Shown in pieces: positions 11,236-35,202 of a stretch of DNA of 64,000 nucleotides. Position 1 is the stretch's first letter. Each line of letters begins with the position of its first letter. A model generated the notes under the pieces. That model did not search any database, was not told where the DNA came from, and worked only from the letters and a program-made list of their open reading frames with translations. This stretch comes from Pardosa pseudoannulata (taxonomy: Eukaryota; Arthropoda; Arachnida; Araneae; Lycosidae). Position numbers and translations under genes: made by a program. The stretch spans positions 66,155,069 to 66,219,068 of the forward strand of contig CM063502.1 of the NCBI GenBank assembly GCA_032207245.1. The letters are read 5' to 3'.

Positions 11236-14200
11236 ATGTATATATATTATCCCTATACTACAGGTGAGGTAATCTTTTACCATTAGAGTACACATTTAAA
11301 TTGGGTAGTCAGAAAGTAGGCCGCATAAGATGATATACCTAAAAATTCTCCATTTGTAAACTCCTTGTAGTTTTTGTAAAGTTTTATCAATTTATTTTAT
11401 TAAATAAAAATAATAGAAAAACATTAAGTATTTTATATATTATTTAGAATTAAAAGTCGAATCAAAAAGTATTTTTGTATTCACAAAAGGTTAATAATTT
11501 TATTATAATACTAACCTTCAGTTATTTTTAAATAATTGAATATATATTTAAATAGCACCTCAAATAAAAATAATAAAGCTGTATTTTAAATAATTTTTAT
11601 ATGATTTATTGCTTCCTATGGTGATAACACTTAAAAATCTGAATCACTTTCAAAATGTTTGTGATGCTTTGGAGAAGTGTCTTGCTGGTCAACAATGCCC
11701 TCCAAAAAACAAGAACACTCTCATCCATGCACCAAGGAATAGATAAATTATCCAAATAGCAGTTGGATAAAGTTTTACAAAGCATAACACAAGATATGGA
11801 ATCTTAAATTGCCCTTAGTGGTTGCTGTTTTAACATAGTACTTCTGAATGCCTGCACACGGTAATTGCAATTTTTTAACTTTTACGTATTCAACACCAAA
11901 ATAGATAAATTACCAACAGCTTTATAATTAAACCCTCTGAATTTCTAAGCACAAATGTGGAATCTTACATTGCCTTTACATTCTGGAATTGTTTTATTAC
12001 ACTTGCCATTCATCCACACCTACTTTTTACGCTCTATACAGACGTTTGTCATGCATCCCTAGCAATTGTCTAGCAATCTATTAGTACAAATGAGAAGTTA
12101 AAAGAGTCTTTTAAAATAATCTCCATCCTATAATAAATGTATTGATTATCACAACATACAATAAATTTATCATTATTAATATTTGTAATTGTTTATCTGA
12201 CTTTAAATATGTATATTTTATGATTTTAAAACATTCTATGAGCATGTCTAACTATCATACTCATTTGAAATTCACCCATTATTTGCTTTGTAGCAGATAA
12301 AGAAAGGAAAACTAAATTTGTTTTAAAAACTCATCATTGGTCAATGATGTTATTAATATAATTATGATATGTATTTCATATGCGTTATAATTTCATTTCT
12401 TTTCAAAATTTCCGGATATAATTATGATAATAAACAAATTTTGCTAAGGTCTAAGAGGTATCTAATAAATAAAAATATCAAATTTAAGATACTTGCATTC
12501 TAAATATTACAATTCCAGCAAATTATTATTCTTTCTTATTAAATTCCTTACTTTAACAAAACACCTAAAATATTTCTCAAGATGAAATCTCCATAGTTAT
12601 TACTGATTCAATAACAAAAATATATTTTGTGCTTCTCAGCTTCATCCCTTATAACGCCTGTTTAATAAAATAAATGTGAAAACTCAGTTTTAAAGAGGCT
12701 TCAATAAGTTTAACGTTTAAAGTTTCTTTTACTTACAACTAAGTAAAAATTTTGTGTTTTGTTGTAGATTTTATATCATGTAAAACAGCTCTTGTTCGCT
12801 TGAAACATTTTATTTCGAAATACTAAAAATATTGAAATTCCAGATTTCCAAATCTAACATTTCTCAAGTTATATAGCGTCCGTAACGCGCGTTATTTCTC
12901 GTATTGCATCCAATCTCAAATTTATTTTCTGCCACTGTGAGAGTAAAGCCGGCATACAGGCGAGTGATATTGGATACATAGTATTTCTACTTAAAATCAA
13001 TCATTTTAACCCATTTGATTCCAGTACATTCGGCTTATTTTTTATATTTTTAGGAAATGTTTTGCATATACAAATAATTTAAAGGATAAGTTAGAGCATG
13101 ATTACAGTTTAGAACATCTTTCGTATATGTACGTTCGCTTTTCTTTGTTTATAGTAAATATCATTACTTGTAATCACTTTTAAATGTAAGACAAATAAAA
13201 TTATTTAAATAAGGGCAGTTTGATCAGTTTTTAATTTGGTACTAAAGTAAATATTTTAAGAAAGATACTAAAAAATACTCATGATAACTTTTAAGATTTG
13301 AATTTATGCAATTAATAAATAAACTACGTAAAAAAACTTTAAATGAGTAACATAAAGTATTTATAAAGTAACAATTTTTTTTCTGATTGTAAGGAAATAA
13401 AATACCTTTTTTCTAAAAATATAATGATTAAAGAAAATAAATCAGTTTCAATTTCTAAATGTTTTGTGCTATTTGATTTCTTTAACATGGCAGGGAAAAC
13501 ATTAAATGTTGTGTTCAAAACTAATTGTGTATAAAAGTAAGGTCTTAAAGTTATTATCCAATAACGGCTACATCCAAGTGTAGAATAGTAAAATATAAGA
13601 AATACCTTTTTCAGATTCATATTAATGTCTTCAAAGATAGATATGATATAAATAGTTAAATTTGTCTGTTATTCCTTTTATTAATTCAATGCGATCTGCG
13701 ATTCTCAGTACAGGATGCTAGTATGGACATCATTCCTCAAATCTGTCTTGCAAATTTTTTAATAGTATCAAAATGAAACCATGATCAAGCCACTGCAATT
13801 GTATCACACCCAGATATTATTTCTACTGAATAACAGCTACACTTTTGAAACACAACGGAGTATGATGGTTTTAGCTATAACAATTGTCAGTTCCGTTTAA
13901 GACACCTCATCTTATGGATTATGTGGGTAATTAGTTTGGCATTTTAGACATAATTATTGTTCAAAATACTATTTTACTTATTATAGTTTAAGACTGGAAA
14001 GCTGAGGAGGCAACTGTAATCATATAACTATACCATCTTAGTAAAAACTATCGTCAATTTCAAATTACCACATCAAATTCTATTAATGATGTAGATAATT
14101 CATTTAAAATTTCAGATATAACTAATGTTAAAAACAATATTTTTCTTTAGCGTGGTCTTGAGAATAGTAATTAAAGATGGCTCCAAAGGAAACTAACACC

Positions 14201-14632
14201 AGGCAAAACTGCTCCTCCCTAACTTCAATTTAAATAGATGGAGATCAGGTATACCTACAAAAATACAAACTTCAGGTATAATACTAAGATTAAGCTAAAA
14301 GTATGTAAATCTTTACACATCCACAGGATTGTTATCCAGTGGATAGTCGTCGTATATTTAAATTCTTTACATGTTATAACTGAACTCTTCAGATGTGTTC
14401 TATGATATGCAAGTTAGGCTAGTGTTACACAAGACAAAAATATGCGCAATTGTTTGTGATGCAGTTGGATGTAAATTTTCTCCCGACTGGAGGACAAAAT
14501 ATTCGTGTGAAACAGTTGTCAGCATATCATATCTTCCTCACTTGTGAAACGGGCTTTTCGGTGTTATTTATTCAGACTTGTTGTCTAAGAGTAAAATTTC
14601 TTTTGGGTACAGTACTCATACACACATTTACA
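11236..14632. other. AT-rich DNA without a recognisable gene
   Basis: Open frames are short (for example 13339-13620 minus, 93 codons, extremely AT-biased). A small CpG-bearing stretch at about 12885-12960 contains ACGCGCGTTA and a weak ATCCAAT...ATTGGAT inverted pair, too little to classify. Otherwise I see nothing. Confidence 0.65.
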
Positions 14633-14640
14633 TGCGTCAA

Positions 14641-15003
14641 TGAGCCAAGGTAGCTTAGTGGGCAAAGGCAATGATTTCTTTACTGGAGGGTTATGGTTTC
14701 TGGGTTCGAGCCAGCGTAAGATGTACTATGTTCAATAATAGTAACAGGGGTACTTAAAATATGTTCGTGGTTACAATGTCTTCCAAGATCTCAAACGACA
14801 CCTCTTGGGGAGACAGGTCAAGTCTAGTGGTCTTCTGCTTGGTCCCTGCTTCTAAATTTCGAAGACCCATTGAGCTAAGACGTACTTTCACCCTAGAGAT
14901 GCTTGTCAAACGAACGACGCACTCCTCCGTCTTAATTCGTGTGGTGTCTGCCCTAATTGCTTGGCTCTTCCAAGTGGAATTAGCAATCAAAACGATAACA
15001 CCC
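14641..15003 (+). mobile_element. tRNA-derived SINE, family 1, copy 1
   Basis: The head at 14641-14716 has an A-box-like TAGCTTAGTGGG and a B box GGGTTCGAGCC. A body of about 290 bp follows. Flanking direct repeats TGCGTCAA (14633-14640) and TGCATCAA (15004-15011) look like an 8-bp target duplication with one change. The body aligns with copy 2 along its length: CTTAAAATATGTTCGTGGT, ACAATGTC, TCCAAG, GGTCTTCTGCTT, TTTCACC, CCAAGTGG. Open frames on both strands inside it (14754-15035 minus, 14761-15063 plus) are incidental. Pol III transcription is expected from the family type and is not shown here. Confidence 0.88.
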
Positions 15004-15088
15004 TGCATCAATACACTCAGTGCTCTTCTGGACATCTCTCAGAATACTTTCATTGGATGTTAACTTATTTCTCAATAAGACATTATAA

Positions 15089-15442
15089 GAGCCGCAGTGG
15101 CTCAGTCGGTAATGGCAACGCTCTTGTAACTGGAGGGTTGAAGGTTCGGAACCCGAGCCGGCCTAAGATCAGCCGTGTTCGTTCAAGGTAACTGGAGCAC
15201 TTAAAATATGTTCGTGGTCACAATGTCCTCCAAGCTCTCAATTAATATCACTGGGGGCAGCAGGCCAAGTCTACGGGTCTTCTGCTTCAAAATTACTAGG
15301 ACTCACTTGAGCATAATTCGTACTTTCACCTTGAGGGGTTCGTCACAACGAAAGGCACACCCCTTTGCCTTAATACGAAGTAGTCTTCGGCTCAATCGTG
15401 CATGGTTTTACCAAGTGGCACAAGACAACAACAAAAATAATG
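15089..15442 (+). mobile_element. tRNA-derived SINE, family 1, copy 2 (tRNA-Thr-like head)
   Basis: The better preserved copy. The head GAGCCGCAGTGGCTCAGTCG... has A box TGGCTCAGTCGG, an anticodon-loop-like CTTGTAA and B box GGTTCGGAACCC, closest in my reading to a tRNA-Thr(UGU). The body matches copy 1 and ends in an A/C-rich tail (CAACAACAAAAATAAT). An exact 8-bp direct repeat CATTATAA flanks it at 15081-15088 and 15443-15450, so the insertion site is well defined. The two elements lie 85 bp apart in the same orientation with different target duplications, which argues for two insertions rather than one duplication. Confidence 0.92.
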
Positions 15443-15450
15443 CATTATAA

Positions 15451-16179
15451 CAGACTGTGTGTGTGTCTATCCAAAACTCAGCTGCTTAACTGGATACTTC
15501 ATGGAGCTAATAATTCCATAATATCTTGATACACTGTGAATATTGATAAGTATTGATTCCAGAAGTTTCAATTTAACTCTAATCACAAAGCCATATCCTT
15601 CTATTATAAAACTCTTTATAAAATCAGTCACCTCACGTATTACTTCTTAGACTAGTATTTGCATCCCCCTTTTTTCTTTTTTTGTGTGTAGAGGTTTTGT
15701 CAGAATATGTAATGTAAATAATATAATTCGATATATGAATAACAATAGATATAGTGTGGGAACAGGTAGCATTAAATCAACTTTCAATTAAAGTGATATG
15801 TTTAAAGATCCGCACAAATATTGGAAGATATTCGCATGGCTAAGTGAAATTGCATGATTGCATATATATTCCACTGAAGATAATGGAAGAGGAAAGTCTA
15901 TAATTTGTGCAAACTTTATAATGCAATATTAGTAGAAAAACTTTTTAATGTCAATTTCTCCCGAATCTTCCTCATTCGCATACTACATGAATTAAGTCTC
16001 ATTAGTAATTCTACCAAATAATTAACTGAATTAATTTTTCTGAAACTGTATACAGGAGATAAATTTCACGTGATGTAGTTTTTTGTGCAGTACGATTAAT
16101 TCAAACAAATTTACAATATTCTTAAAAATATATACAATGAACAACATAAATTCTTTTCATCTCTAAATTAGTAACTAAA
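15451..16179. other. AT-rich DNA without a gene
   Basis: Nothing recognisable; short TGTGTGTGTC run at about 15457-15466. Confidence 0.6.
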
Positions 16180-18245
16180 CTGGTATAAAAATAATAATAA
16201 TCAATATAGTAGTACTAGGTGACTTTCACTTTAATATTTTTTTTATTCATTGCCATTAAATAAAAAGTCTCAGGCATTAAACAAGTAATAAAATCTTTGA
16301 ATAATTTGAGAAAGTCAATACCCTTAAGCATTTTGACACCGAATTGAAGTCGAACCAAAAATATTTTTTATGTATGTTTTTCACTCAACAGCACATGTAA
16401 AAAGTTTTAAATATCATTCATTATCCCCTTAAGGATAATAGTTTGAAAGAATACACGTTAAAGCTCATTTCCTAGAAAATATTTTTCTCCTAGAACAATA
16501 TACCGGAAAGAAAATTTCGAGGACACAGTAAAATTTATGTCTGCATTTAAAACTGTTAATGATTAAAGCGAAAGGATATTAGTGTCAGCATTTTTATATT
16601 ACAGGGTAAGTTATTTATCATTACTGGTAGTTTGCTTATCTCAAATAAATTTGTATTCCCTCACAAGAATATTAAATCTTATATTTCAAAAATTATTTTA
16701 TCATGCCATAAAAAGAATTTTTAAATTTCCTGCTGCTTCAAGTTCAAAAGTGTCCACCTTATGCAGTAGTGAAATTAAATTTTAATTGATTAATGTAGTT
16801 CCTGAAAATAAGGAATTTGATGAGTTACAAAAAAATTACAAACAAGATTGTTCAAAAGCATATTTTTCGTTATGTTCATGGTACAGTGCGATATATAGTA
16901 AAAAAAAGTTCCCAAAGGAGCCAAACTGGTATAAAAACTTATATACTAATGATGACTTTCACTTTAATTTTTTTTTATAATTCATTTCTAGAAAATAAAA
17001 GTCATGTACATTGAACAAGTAATACAATCTTTGAATAAACTGAGAAAATCAATGGCTTTAAGCCTTCTGATACCGAATTGAAGTCAAACAGAAAATGTTA
17101 GTTTTTATACATGTTATTCATCCAACAACATGTTTTAAAAGCCTTAAATATCATTCGTTATCACCTTAGTAATGATAGTTAATAAGAATATTAATTAAAG
17201 CTAATTTACTAGAAAAGGTTTTCATTCTCAACCAAATACTGGAAAGAAACTTTTGAGAACAAAGAAAAATTTATGTCTGCTTTTAAAACTGCTAATTATT
17301 AAAGTATAAATCATTAATGTCGATTTTTTTATATTAAAGATCTATATTTATATGTCACTGATGGTAATTCTGTTTATCGGTAGATAACTTTAAACGCCCT
17401 CACAAATGTATTAAATGTATTTAATGTAAGAATTATTTTAATCATGTAAAAAATTAAATACCCAGTTACTACAAATTCAGAAACACTCTTTTTGAGGAGT
17501 TATGAATCTAACATCTTAATACAATAATTTATTTCCTAAAAATTAGTAAAATTAATGTTTTTCTAAAAAAAAATTATACACCACACAAAATGGTATATCT
17601 TGTTGTTTTTATGTGCAATATATAATAGGAAAAAGTTCCCAAGATATAAAAACTGATATACTAATAAGGACATTCATTTTAAATATCTTTATAATTAACT
17701 ACCAGTAAATAAAATATCACAGACGTTAAACAAACAAAAAAAATTTTGAATAAATTGAGAATATCAAAACCTACCATACATACCCAATTGAAGTCGAACC
17801 GAAAATATTAATCTTTTAAATATGTGCTTCAGTAAACAGCAAGTGGAAAAAGTCTTAAACACCCTTCATTATTAATTTAATAATGTTTGAAAGCATATAT
17901 ATTAAAGCTTATTTACTAGAAAATATTTTTCTTAAAGAACAAAATACCAGAAAGAAAATTTTGAGGACTCAGTAAAATTTATATATGCATTTAAAACTGT
18001 TAATGATTAAAGCAAAAGAACATTAATGTCAGCATTTTTATATTACAGGATAAGTTATGTGTCATTACTGGTAGTTTGCTTATCGGTAAATAAATTTAAA
18101 ATCCCCTAACAAGAGTATTAAACTTCATGCGTCAAAAACTATTTTATCGTGTCATGAAAAGAAAATTTAAATGACCAGCTGTCGCAAATTCAAAAATGCT
18201 TCGCTCATGCAGTTATAAATCTAAATTTTTAATAGAATAATGTTT
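16180..18245 (+). repeat. Tandem triplication, unit about 0.72 kb
   Basis: Three diverged head-to-tail units are anchored on GACTTTCACTTTAAT at about 16220 and 16951 and its variant ACATTCATTTTAAAT at about 17669. Each carries, in order, CAGGCATTAAACAAG-like, ACCGAATTGAAGTCGAA-like, CATGT/AAAAAGTTTTAAA, AATTTATGTCTGC-like and TAATGTCAGCATTTTTATAT-like words. Units 1 and 3 resemble each other more than either resembles unit 2 in the second half (TTACTGGTAGTTTGCTTATC is in 1 and 3). Short open frames at 16582-17014 are not conserved between units. Confidence 0.9.
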
Positions 18246-28985
<10,740 letters not shown>

Positions 28986-28989
28986 CCAG

Positions 28990-29640
28990 TTTGTAGTCCA
29001 GGAGCTTCCATCTTGTAAGGCCCGTACAAACGTACGTGTACCCGTAGGAAATGATTGCGAGTTACGCTTTCATATTAGCCAATTGTAGTAAAATTTTGCT
29101 AGAAAGATGCATGAATATGATATAATATGCAGTAGTTTAATTGAAACGAAGTTTCAGTCAATTTGGTTGCTTTAAACATTTGGAAACTCATGTCTTTAAA
29201 AAATCATTTCGAGCTAAGTCACTGCAGAAAGGCTCTCGAGCGATGGCCCAAGAATGCGTCTCACAAATTGTCGTGTTCTCAGTTTCGGCCTGTTTGAAAC
29301 TGCTAGTAGGTACAACTAGAACAAATTCCCCATTGCAACAATTTTACCCAAACCTTCGGCACGCGAGGTTCGCGCCACCCTCACTAATTCCAGCGTCATT
29401 GTTTCGAGGTACGCTAGAGCATCTATTCCTATTCGAAATTCTCTCTTCTTGATCGCAACCTTACTGCTAATGCTCATTCCTGGCTCTAGCGGTGCTCCGG
29501 GTACTTCGGTGGAGATAAGCCGAGTGTGCTGTTCAGTACGTGGGATCTGCTAACCACCGCTAGGATATGCCAGGTGGGCTTCACGGCAAAATTGGACAGA
29601 TCCGGTAACTGTCTTATAAAATACATTTTGTGGGCTCATG
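28990..29640. other. GC- and CpG-rich block of unknown identity inserted in the array
   Basis: Composition changes abruptly at TAAGGCCCGTACAAACG (about 29017) and returns to AT-rich after about 29640. The block contains many CpGs (CGCGAGGTTCGCGCC, GCTCTCGAGCGATGG). A 103-codon plus-strand frame (29141-29452) and a 54-codon minus-strand frame (about 29318-29482) overlap in opposite directions. I recognise neither product. The left edge, TAAGGCCCGTAC, resembles a DNA-transposon terminus next to a TWA site, but no inverted copy was found at the right. It may be a decayed transposon or retrocopy. Confidence 0.5.
29486..29563. other. Potential structured RNA segment closed by a 9-bp stem
   Basis: CTAGCGGTG (29486-29494) is the exact reverse complement of CACCGCTAG (29555-29563). 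Between them lie further complementary words (CTCCGG with TTCGGTGGAG). Length (78 nt) and closing stem recall a small structured RNA, but no tRNA B box or known snRNA motif is visible. The structure could equally be part of a transposon. Confidence 0.35.
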
Positions 29641-30111
29641 ACTAAAAGTTCATTTAAAATGTAAGAATAAAGGGGCGGGAAAGAAAGAAAGAAAAAATAG
29701 TTTTCTTAAAGCTTAAGCAAAATGAATAAAGCTCATATAACACTAAATATTTTACAATTACATAAAAGAGTAACATTAAATATAAACAACAATCTATTAT
29801 ACCCCAGATAATTGAGTTTAACATTAATCACTAAACAGTATCAGTATATTTGAATTCTTATTTACAAATGGTAAAAAGAAAGACAACATAAAAACCAACT
29901 AAATTGAATAAAATAATCTAAATAGTACTTTGTTAAGACGGAGTATTGAGATTGGTCACCTGCATCGCCCAATGTTCAACACCAGCTCTATTAATGCTAA
30001 TCTCAGAAGATGAAGCAAGAAAGAATCTACAAGTTAATTCTGTACTGATTATTAACGAACTTCATCAAAGGAAATCAACTATAGAGCTATAAAATATTTC
30101 ACTCTTTTGTT

Positions 30112-30720
30112 GCCAGTTGGAAACTCCAGTTGTAGTTATTCTTTCAATTCAAGCGTCTTTTGCAGTGGACTGCATTAGAAAGGACTATAAAACTCCTTTT
30201 AATGTCACTAATTTATGGGTTCAACATATAGAGATGATGTACAAACTTTTTTAATTAAAATTCAATTTATATTTTTTTTTCTCACAGCAGTGAAATAATC
30301 CAAGTAATTTCTCCTTTTTATTTACGAACATCATTATAATCTCTATAAAGGAAAATGGACTTCTGAATCTATAAATTGACACTCTTGCATGGTACACAAT
30401 ATACAATGCAAAAGATAATCCCAGTTGGAATGTGGTAGTTATTCTTTCAACCATCTGTTGACTTGAACTGCATTAGAAAGAATTAGATAACACTTCTTTT
30501 AATGCCACTAAGTAAAGGTTTTAAAATATAGAATTGATATAAACTTTTTTAATTAAAATTCAATTTTTAGTTTATTTTTTCCTTTTACTACAACAGTGAA
30601 ATAACCCAATAACCATCTCAATTTTACTTCTCATATTCATCTCGATTCAAACATCTTTGTAATCTATATATTAAGAAAAATGAATTTCTTAATCTACAAA
30701 TTCACATACTGAACTCGGTA
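30112..30720 (+). repeat. Tandem pair, unit about 305 bp, within the array
   Basis: Both units contain GTTGGAA, GTAGTTATTCTTTCAA, CTGCATTAGAAAG, CTTTTAATG, CAAACTTTTTTAATTAAAAT or close variants, and CAGTGAAATAA. Unit 1 is about 30112-30417 and unit 2 about 30418-30720. Similar ...ACAGTAAAATA...TTTATTTAC... strings near 23598 and 25800-25840 show that these are sub-segments of the surrounding array unit that were duplicated again. Confidence 0.85.
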
Positions 30721-30797
30721 CACTCTATGAACATTCAAGTATAGTCAACAAATTCAAGAATATAATAAGGGCGCTATACTCAAAGTGTGTTTTTGTA

Positions 30798-30802
<5 letters not shown>

Positions 30803-30846
<44 letters not shown>
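30803..30846 (+). repeat. Uninterrupted poly-A run, 44 bases
   Basis: A pure A homopolymer within the array. It may be the tail of a retroposed sequence, or a homopolymer expansion. No target duplication pair was found around it. Exact length is uncertain because homopolymers are prone to sequencing error. Confidence 0.9.
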
Positions 30847-30848
<2 letters not shown>

Positions 30849-31700
30849 CATGCTTTTTATTAAGTTTGACAAAAAAATTAAAATTTTATAAAAATTTAAT
30901 AATTTATAAATAATTTATAATTCTTATTTTTAAAAAATCATATAAATTTTAAACATAGAGATTGAAAGAAAACGATTTCTGCATTAAACCAATGATCTCT
31001 AAATTTGCTTCTCTTAAAAAAAATTACATTAGTATTTCAGAATATTTCTTTAATAATAGATTACTTAATCATCACCTTCAGTAATTTTAATACTCTTTTA
31101 TCAGTTTTCGAAAACATAAATTTCAAAATTTGTTTCCAGAATATATACTCAATCTTGATTCTTCACTGATATTTGAAATTAGTTTCTTGGCTTTTAAAGT
31201 GCCATTTTTACGCTATGAATTTTATTTAACTTAGCAACAAATGCAGGAACAAATTTTACTACTTCCGCTCACATTCAGAAAAGAGATTTCATCGAGTGAT
31301 GGCGAAATACTTTTCAGGTCCCAATTACTTTTGGGTGAAAATTCATAAATAAAAAGCTTTACTGTTTGCCACTGAGACCTGACCGTAAACTGGCACCTCT
31401 TGTTTTTCCCGTCCCAAAAATACTTAAAAATTGAAGTTTTATTTGTTTTGTTGTTAAATTTATTACCCCTGCTCGTCTGCGATTAAGAGACAAGTACTTT
31501 ATTTTGTGAAGTTTGGCTATAGCTGATATATTTATTTTTGTAGCAATTTAAAATCTCACTTATTCAGTGCAAAATACCATACGTTAAACGAAATTATTAC
31601 AGACATGAAACATTTGACTGAGAGGACTAAAGAGTTTTTTTTCACCAATCTTTATTTATTCTTTCAGGTTAAGTATTATTTGATTTTAGCTGTATTAAAA

Positions 31701-34700
31701 ATCACTAGATGAAAAATTAACACTTTCTTTGTCTGCCATTGACTTTGAAGTATAAAATAGCTAATATTATACTTTTCCTTGTTCAATTTTAAATGTTCTT
31801 TTAAAAATACTATAATTTCGTAACGTTGTGTAATTTCAGTAGTTAAATTTAATTCTAATTAATATCATAAAACTTAATATTTTTATATTAGTATATTCTC
31901 TTTTAAGACTTCTAAACAAACATTCGATATTCATGTTTCTAGATTTTTCATATACATATATACATAGATCTTAGGTAAATAGATGAATTGAAATAAAATG
32001 GTAAAAAATATTGAGATAAAAAAAATTCTGTGTTTTATTTATTGTAAATTATAAAAAATAAACAATCATTGCACTAAAATTTTGTATTGTGTTGTACACA
32101 CCAAACAAATGTAACAAATGGGTCTTTTCTATAGAGTTAACTTTAGGCGTCATACACACATGTCTGTGTGTGTAGTAGTGAAAACATCTTCTTAAATGTC
32201 ATGACAAATTAATTTTTATTGTATAATTAGCTGTATAAAGTTTATAGATAACATTATCGTCCCTTTGCTGAAATCAGTAAAAAAATACTGTATAATATTT
32301 GAAGGTAAAAAGTATTAAAAGAATATTACTATACATTACTTAAAGTAGATAGAGTAGATATAAATTATGAACAAAAACAGGAATTGAGGTAATAAGATGT
32401 TTGACATAAAAAGCCGCCGCTTTCAAAATCCATTACTTATGTTTTAGCTGTATTTTCATGCAAAAATAAACCTCTCTTTGAGTTAGATATTAAAAGGATG
32501 CAGGTTTTATTCTAATACTTCTAATATACCAACACAAGAAAGTCGACTGCAATTTCTATAATTATCATAAATCTTCAATATCACCATTAGTGGTAATATC
32601 ACTTCGTATAAATTACTAATATAAGCCTCACAACACAACAGACAATTTGACATAGAGATAAATGTTTTAGTTTTTAATAATAGTTTTTAATAAACCCAAT
32701 AGAATATTTTGGATTTCTAATGCAAAGAGTATACGTAAAAAGTCATTCAGAGTAAAAGAAATTTTCTTATTCTTTCATAAAAAAAGACATGAATACTTGC
32801 TCTCGGGTCTATAGGTAAACTAACACTCTGACTCTGAAAACTTATTGTATTATTTTATACTTCATCTAATTATCAAATCACTTTGAGAAATATATTATAG
32901 GGTCCTCCAATATGTAATCATCTTTCTCCTCATTATAGAAGTTTAACAACTAATGTTACATAGAAGTTCACATGGTGTTATGAAGACCAAAATATTTTTC
33001 TGGTAACTGAGAATATAACCTTTCGTAATTATACCTTATCTTTTTTTCTGGGTTATCGGGAAAATTTCTAAGTGTCAAAATTAATTTTCCTTGTACGAAA
33101 CACATTATTCCTATTACTAAATAATTTAAGGATCTAAAGAATAAACCAGCATATTAAAAGGAAACTTTGGTATCTACTAAATGGAAATATAATCTTAAGT
33201 TGAAGGTCTCTTAAATTTTTCAGCTTGTGGAAGCTAATTACTGCATATGCTTTTGTTGCTGTTCTCAAGAATTTAGTTATTTAACACTATCCATCAACGT
33301 GTGTAAGAGACAGGAAAGTAATGAATTATTGAGCTGGTTCAAATACGTTTAGAAATTAATTTTTTAATGCTAAAATGACTAATTTATTTCCTTGCAAGCA
33401 TTTTAGCAGGATACTCATACAAAAATTTATTAATACAAAAAAAACTAAAATGTAATTTATTAAAAGGAAAGGAAAATCCTAATCTTTGCAATTCAAATGC
33501 ATTTCAGGATTGTTATATTTTAGGAACTGTATATTAAGTTTTATATTTTAAAGCACATTTAAGGGTTAAGATCAATTTACTGATTTTTACAATTACTAAA
33601 AATATATGTTTTCATTTTTCCGAAAGTTATTTTTCCCATTGCTTACAAATATTTACAACTGTATTTATTATGTAACTATTTGGCCATATCTCAAAAATTC
33701 CCTCAAAATGAAAATTTCTCAGTATTATTAGAAAAAAAGTAAACTAATCTGATTGAAATTAATTATTTGGGTTAATTTCCTTTAAAATCATATTTTTAAA
33801 ATCTTCCATTTAGACTTTTATAAAAATTATCTACCTAGGAAGTATTTTATCAAGATATCATAGACATTTCTAGTGAAAGAGATCTTTGGTTATTTTTAAT
33901 AGATTTAATTTTTTGGAGAATGAAGGGAATTTATTAATAACCTAATTGTTTATAAATATATAAAAACAAGTGCAAATGCACAGCTTTATATGCTGTACAA
34001 CTACTACATATTAAGTAACATTGATTCAAACTATTCACATATTATTCTCCAACAAAGTTGAGTTAAATATTGATATTATGAAAGATACCGTCATTTCCTC
34101 ATATATAAGCAACACGTATTACATATTGATTGACTACGTTGTGTTGTCAAAAGCTGCTTGCTTTTAAGCTCTAATGGTAAGGAGACCATAATGCTACATG
34201 AGCATCTTAATTCCTTGTACTACTTAAAGTTACTTGTTATATAACTACTTTATGTCTTAGTATGAAGTATTTAATCTATTACTTTGTGAACAATATATAT
34301 AGATTCCTAAATTTAATACATATTCAAACATTGGATACACTATGCGTATTTCAGGAGCAAGTATAAAGTACACAAATTTTTTTAATTAAATATACAATTT
34401 TTATTACATGAGTAACACAGATAAAAGTTGTGCTAATTAAATTTACATAGTTCAATTCCTCCATCTAACGTGTTTTTTATTCGTCATAAATGTTAACTGA
34501 CAATTTTCAATCACGAATTTTTTTTAATGTAAAATTCATTATTTGTTGTCCCTCATGTTTTTCTAAAAAGACTTATTAAGTAACATTTTCTCAATTAATA
34601 TCGTTCATGTTACAAATCTTCCGGCTTTCCAAATTTCATGCATTTTCCTGCAGTTTTTTGATAAGAGATATATTGTTTTACAAATAAAAGATAGATTAGA

Positions 34701-35199
34701 TGTTTTAAGATTTTGACTTTTATTTATTGTTAATGCGTACATATGAAATTCTAAATTATATAGAATTCAAAACTCAGGCATGTCATAAAAGATAATTAAA
34801 ACTTTTCTGTAACGATATTATTTATCATACTTTCATACTTAATATAAAATACGCCAGACTATTTTAAAACTATAATTTTTAGTATTTAAAATCTGAAGAT
34901 AAAACTATGTTATGTAATGTTCAATTTTAAAGCAGAGTTTCATTTAGAAACTACTTTTAACACGCATTATGAATAAAAACCTTTTAGAGTCTTAGTGATT
35001 TGGAAGTAGTTTTCAATTACACTTTTCTACATTAAAACAGATAAAATCTCTATTGCATTTTTCCAAAAACTAAGCATTTTAGTACTTATGCGTTTTGAAC
35101 CTCGTCCAACTTCTATTTTTATTTATGAAAATTAGGATACGTTTTCCTTCTTTCCAGTTAAAGCATATTTGCGAATATTTCAGTATCTTTCTAAAAATG

Positions 35200-35202
<3 letters not shown>
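31701..35202. other. AT-rich DNA without a recognisable gene
   Basis: No frame, RNA gene or transposon end stands out. A small inverted repeat ACACACATGTCTGTGTGTGT lies at about 32154-32173. Confidence 0.65.

Larger units (their letters stand above)
29641..31700 (+). repeat. Large degenerate tandem array (right part)
   Basis: The array resumes after the GC-rich block. A further full marker lies at about 31340 (ATTCATAAATAAAAAGCTTT, then GACCTGACCGTAAACTGGCACC), followed by CATTTGACTGAGAGGACT-like sequence matching that after markers further left. Before it lies a shorter internal duplication and a long poly-A run. Similarity fades near 31700. Confidence 0.82.

Noticed and set aside
14754..15063. 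Overlapping frames on both strands around 14.8-15.0 kb
   Set aside because: They lie inside a SINE whose tRNA head, partner copy and target duplications explain the sequence.
30803..30846. Poly-A run as the tail of a processed pseudogene
   Set aside because: The sequence upstream is part of the local array, with no coding similarity and no flanking target duplication.
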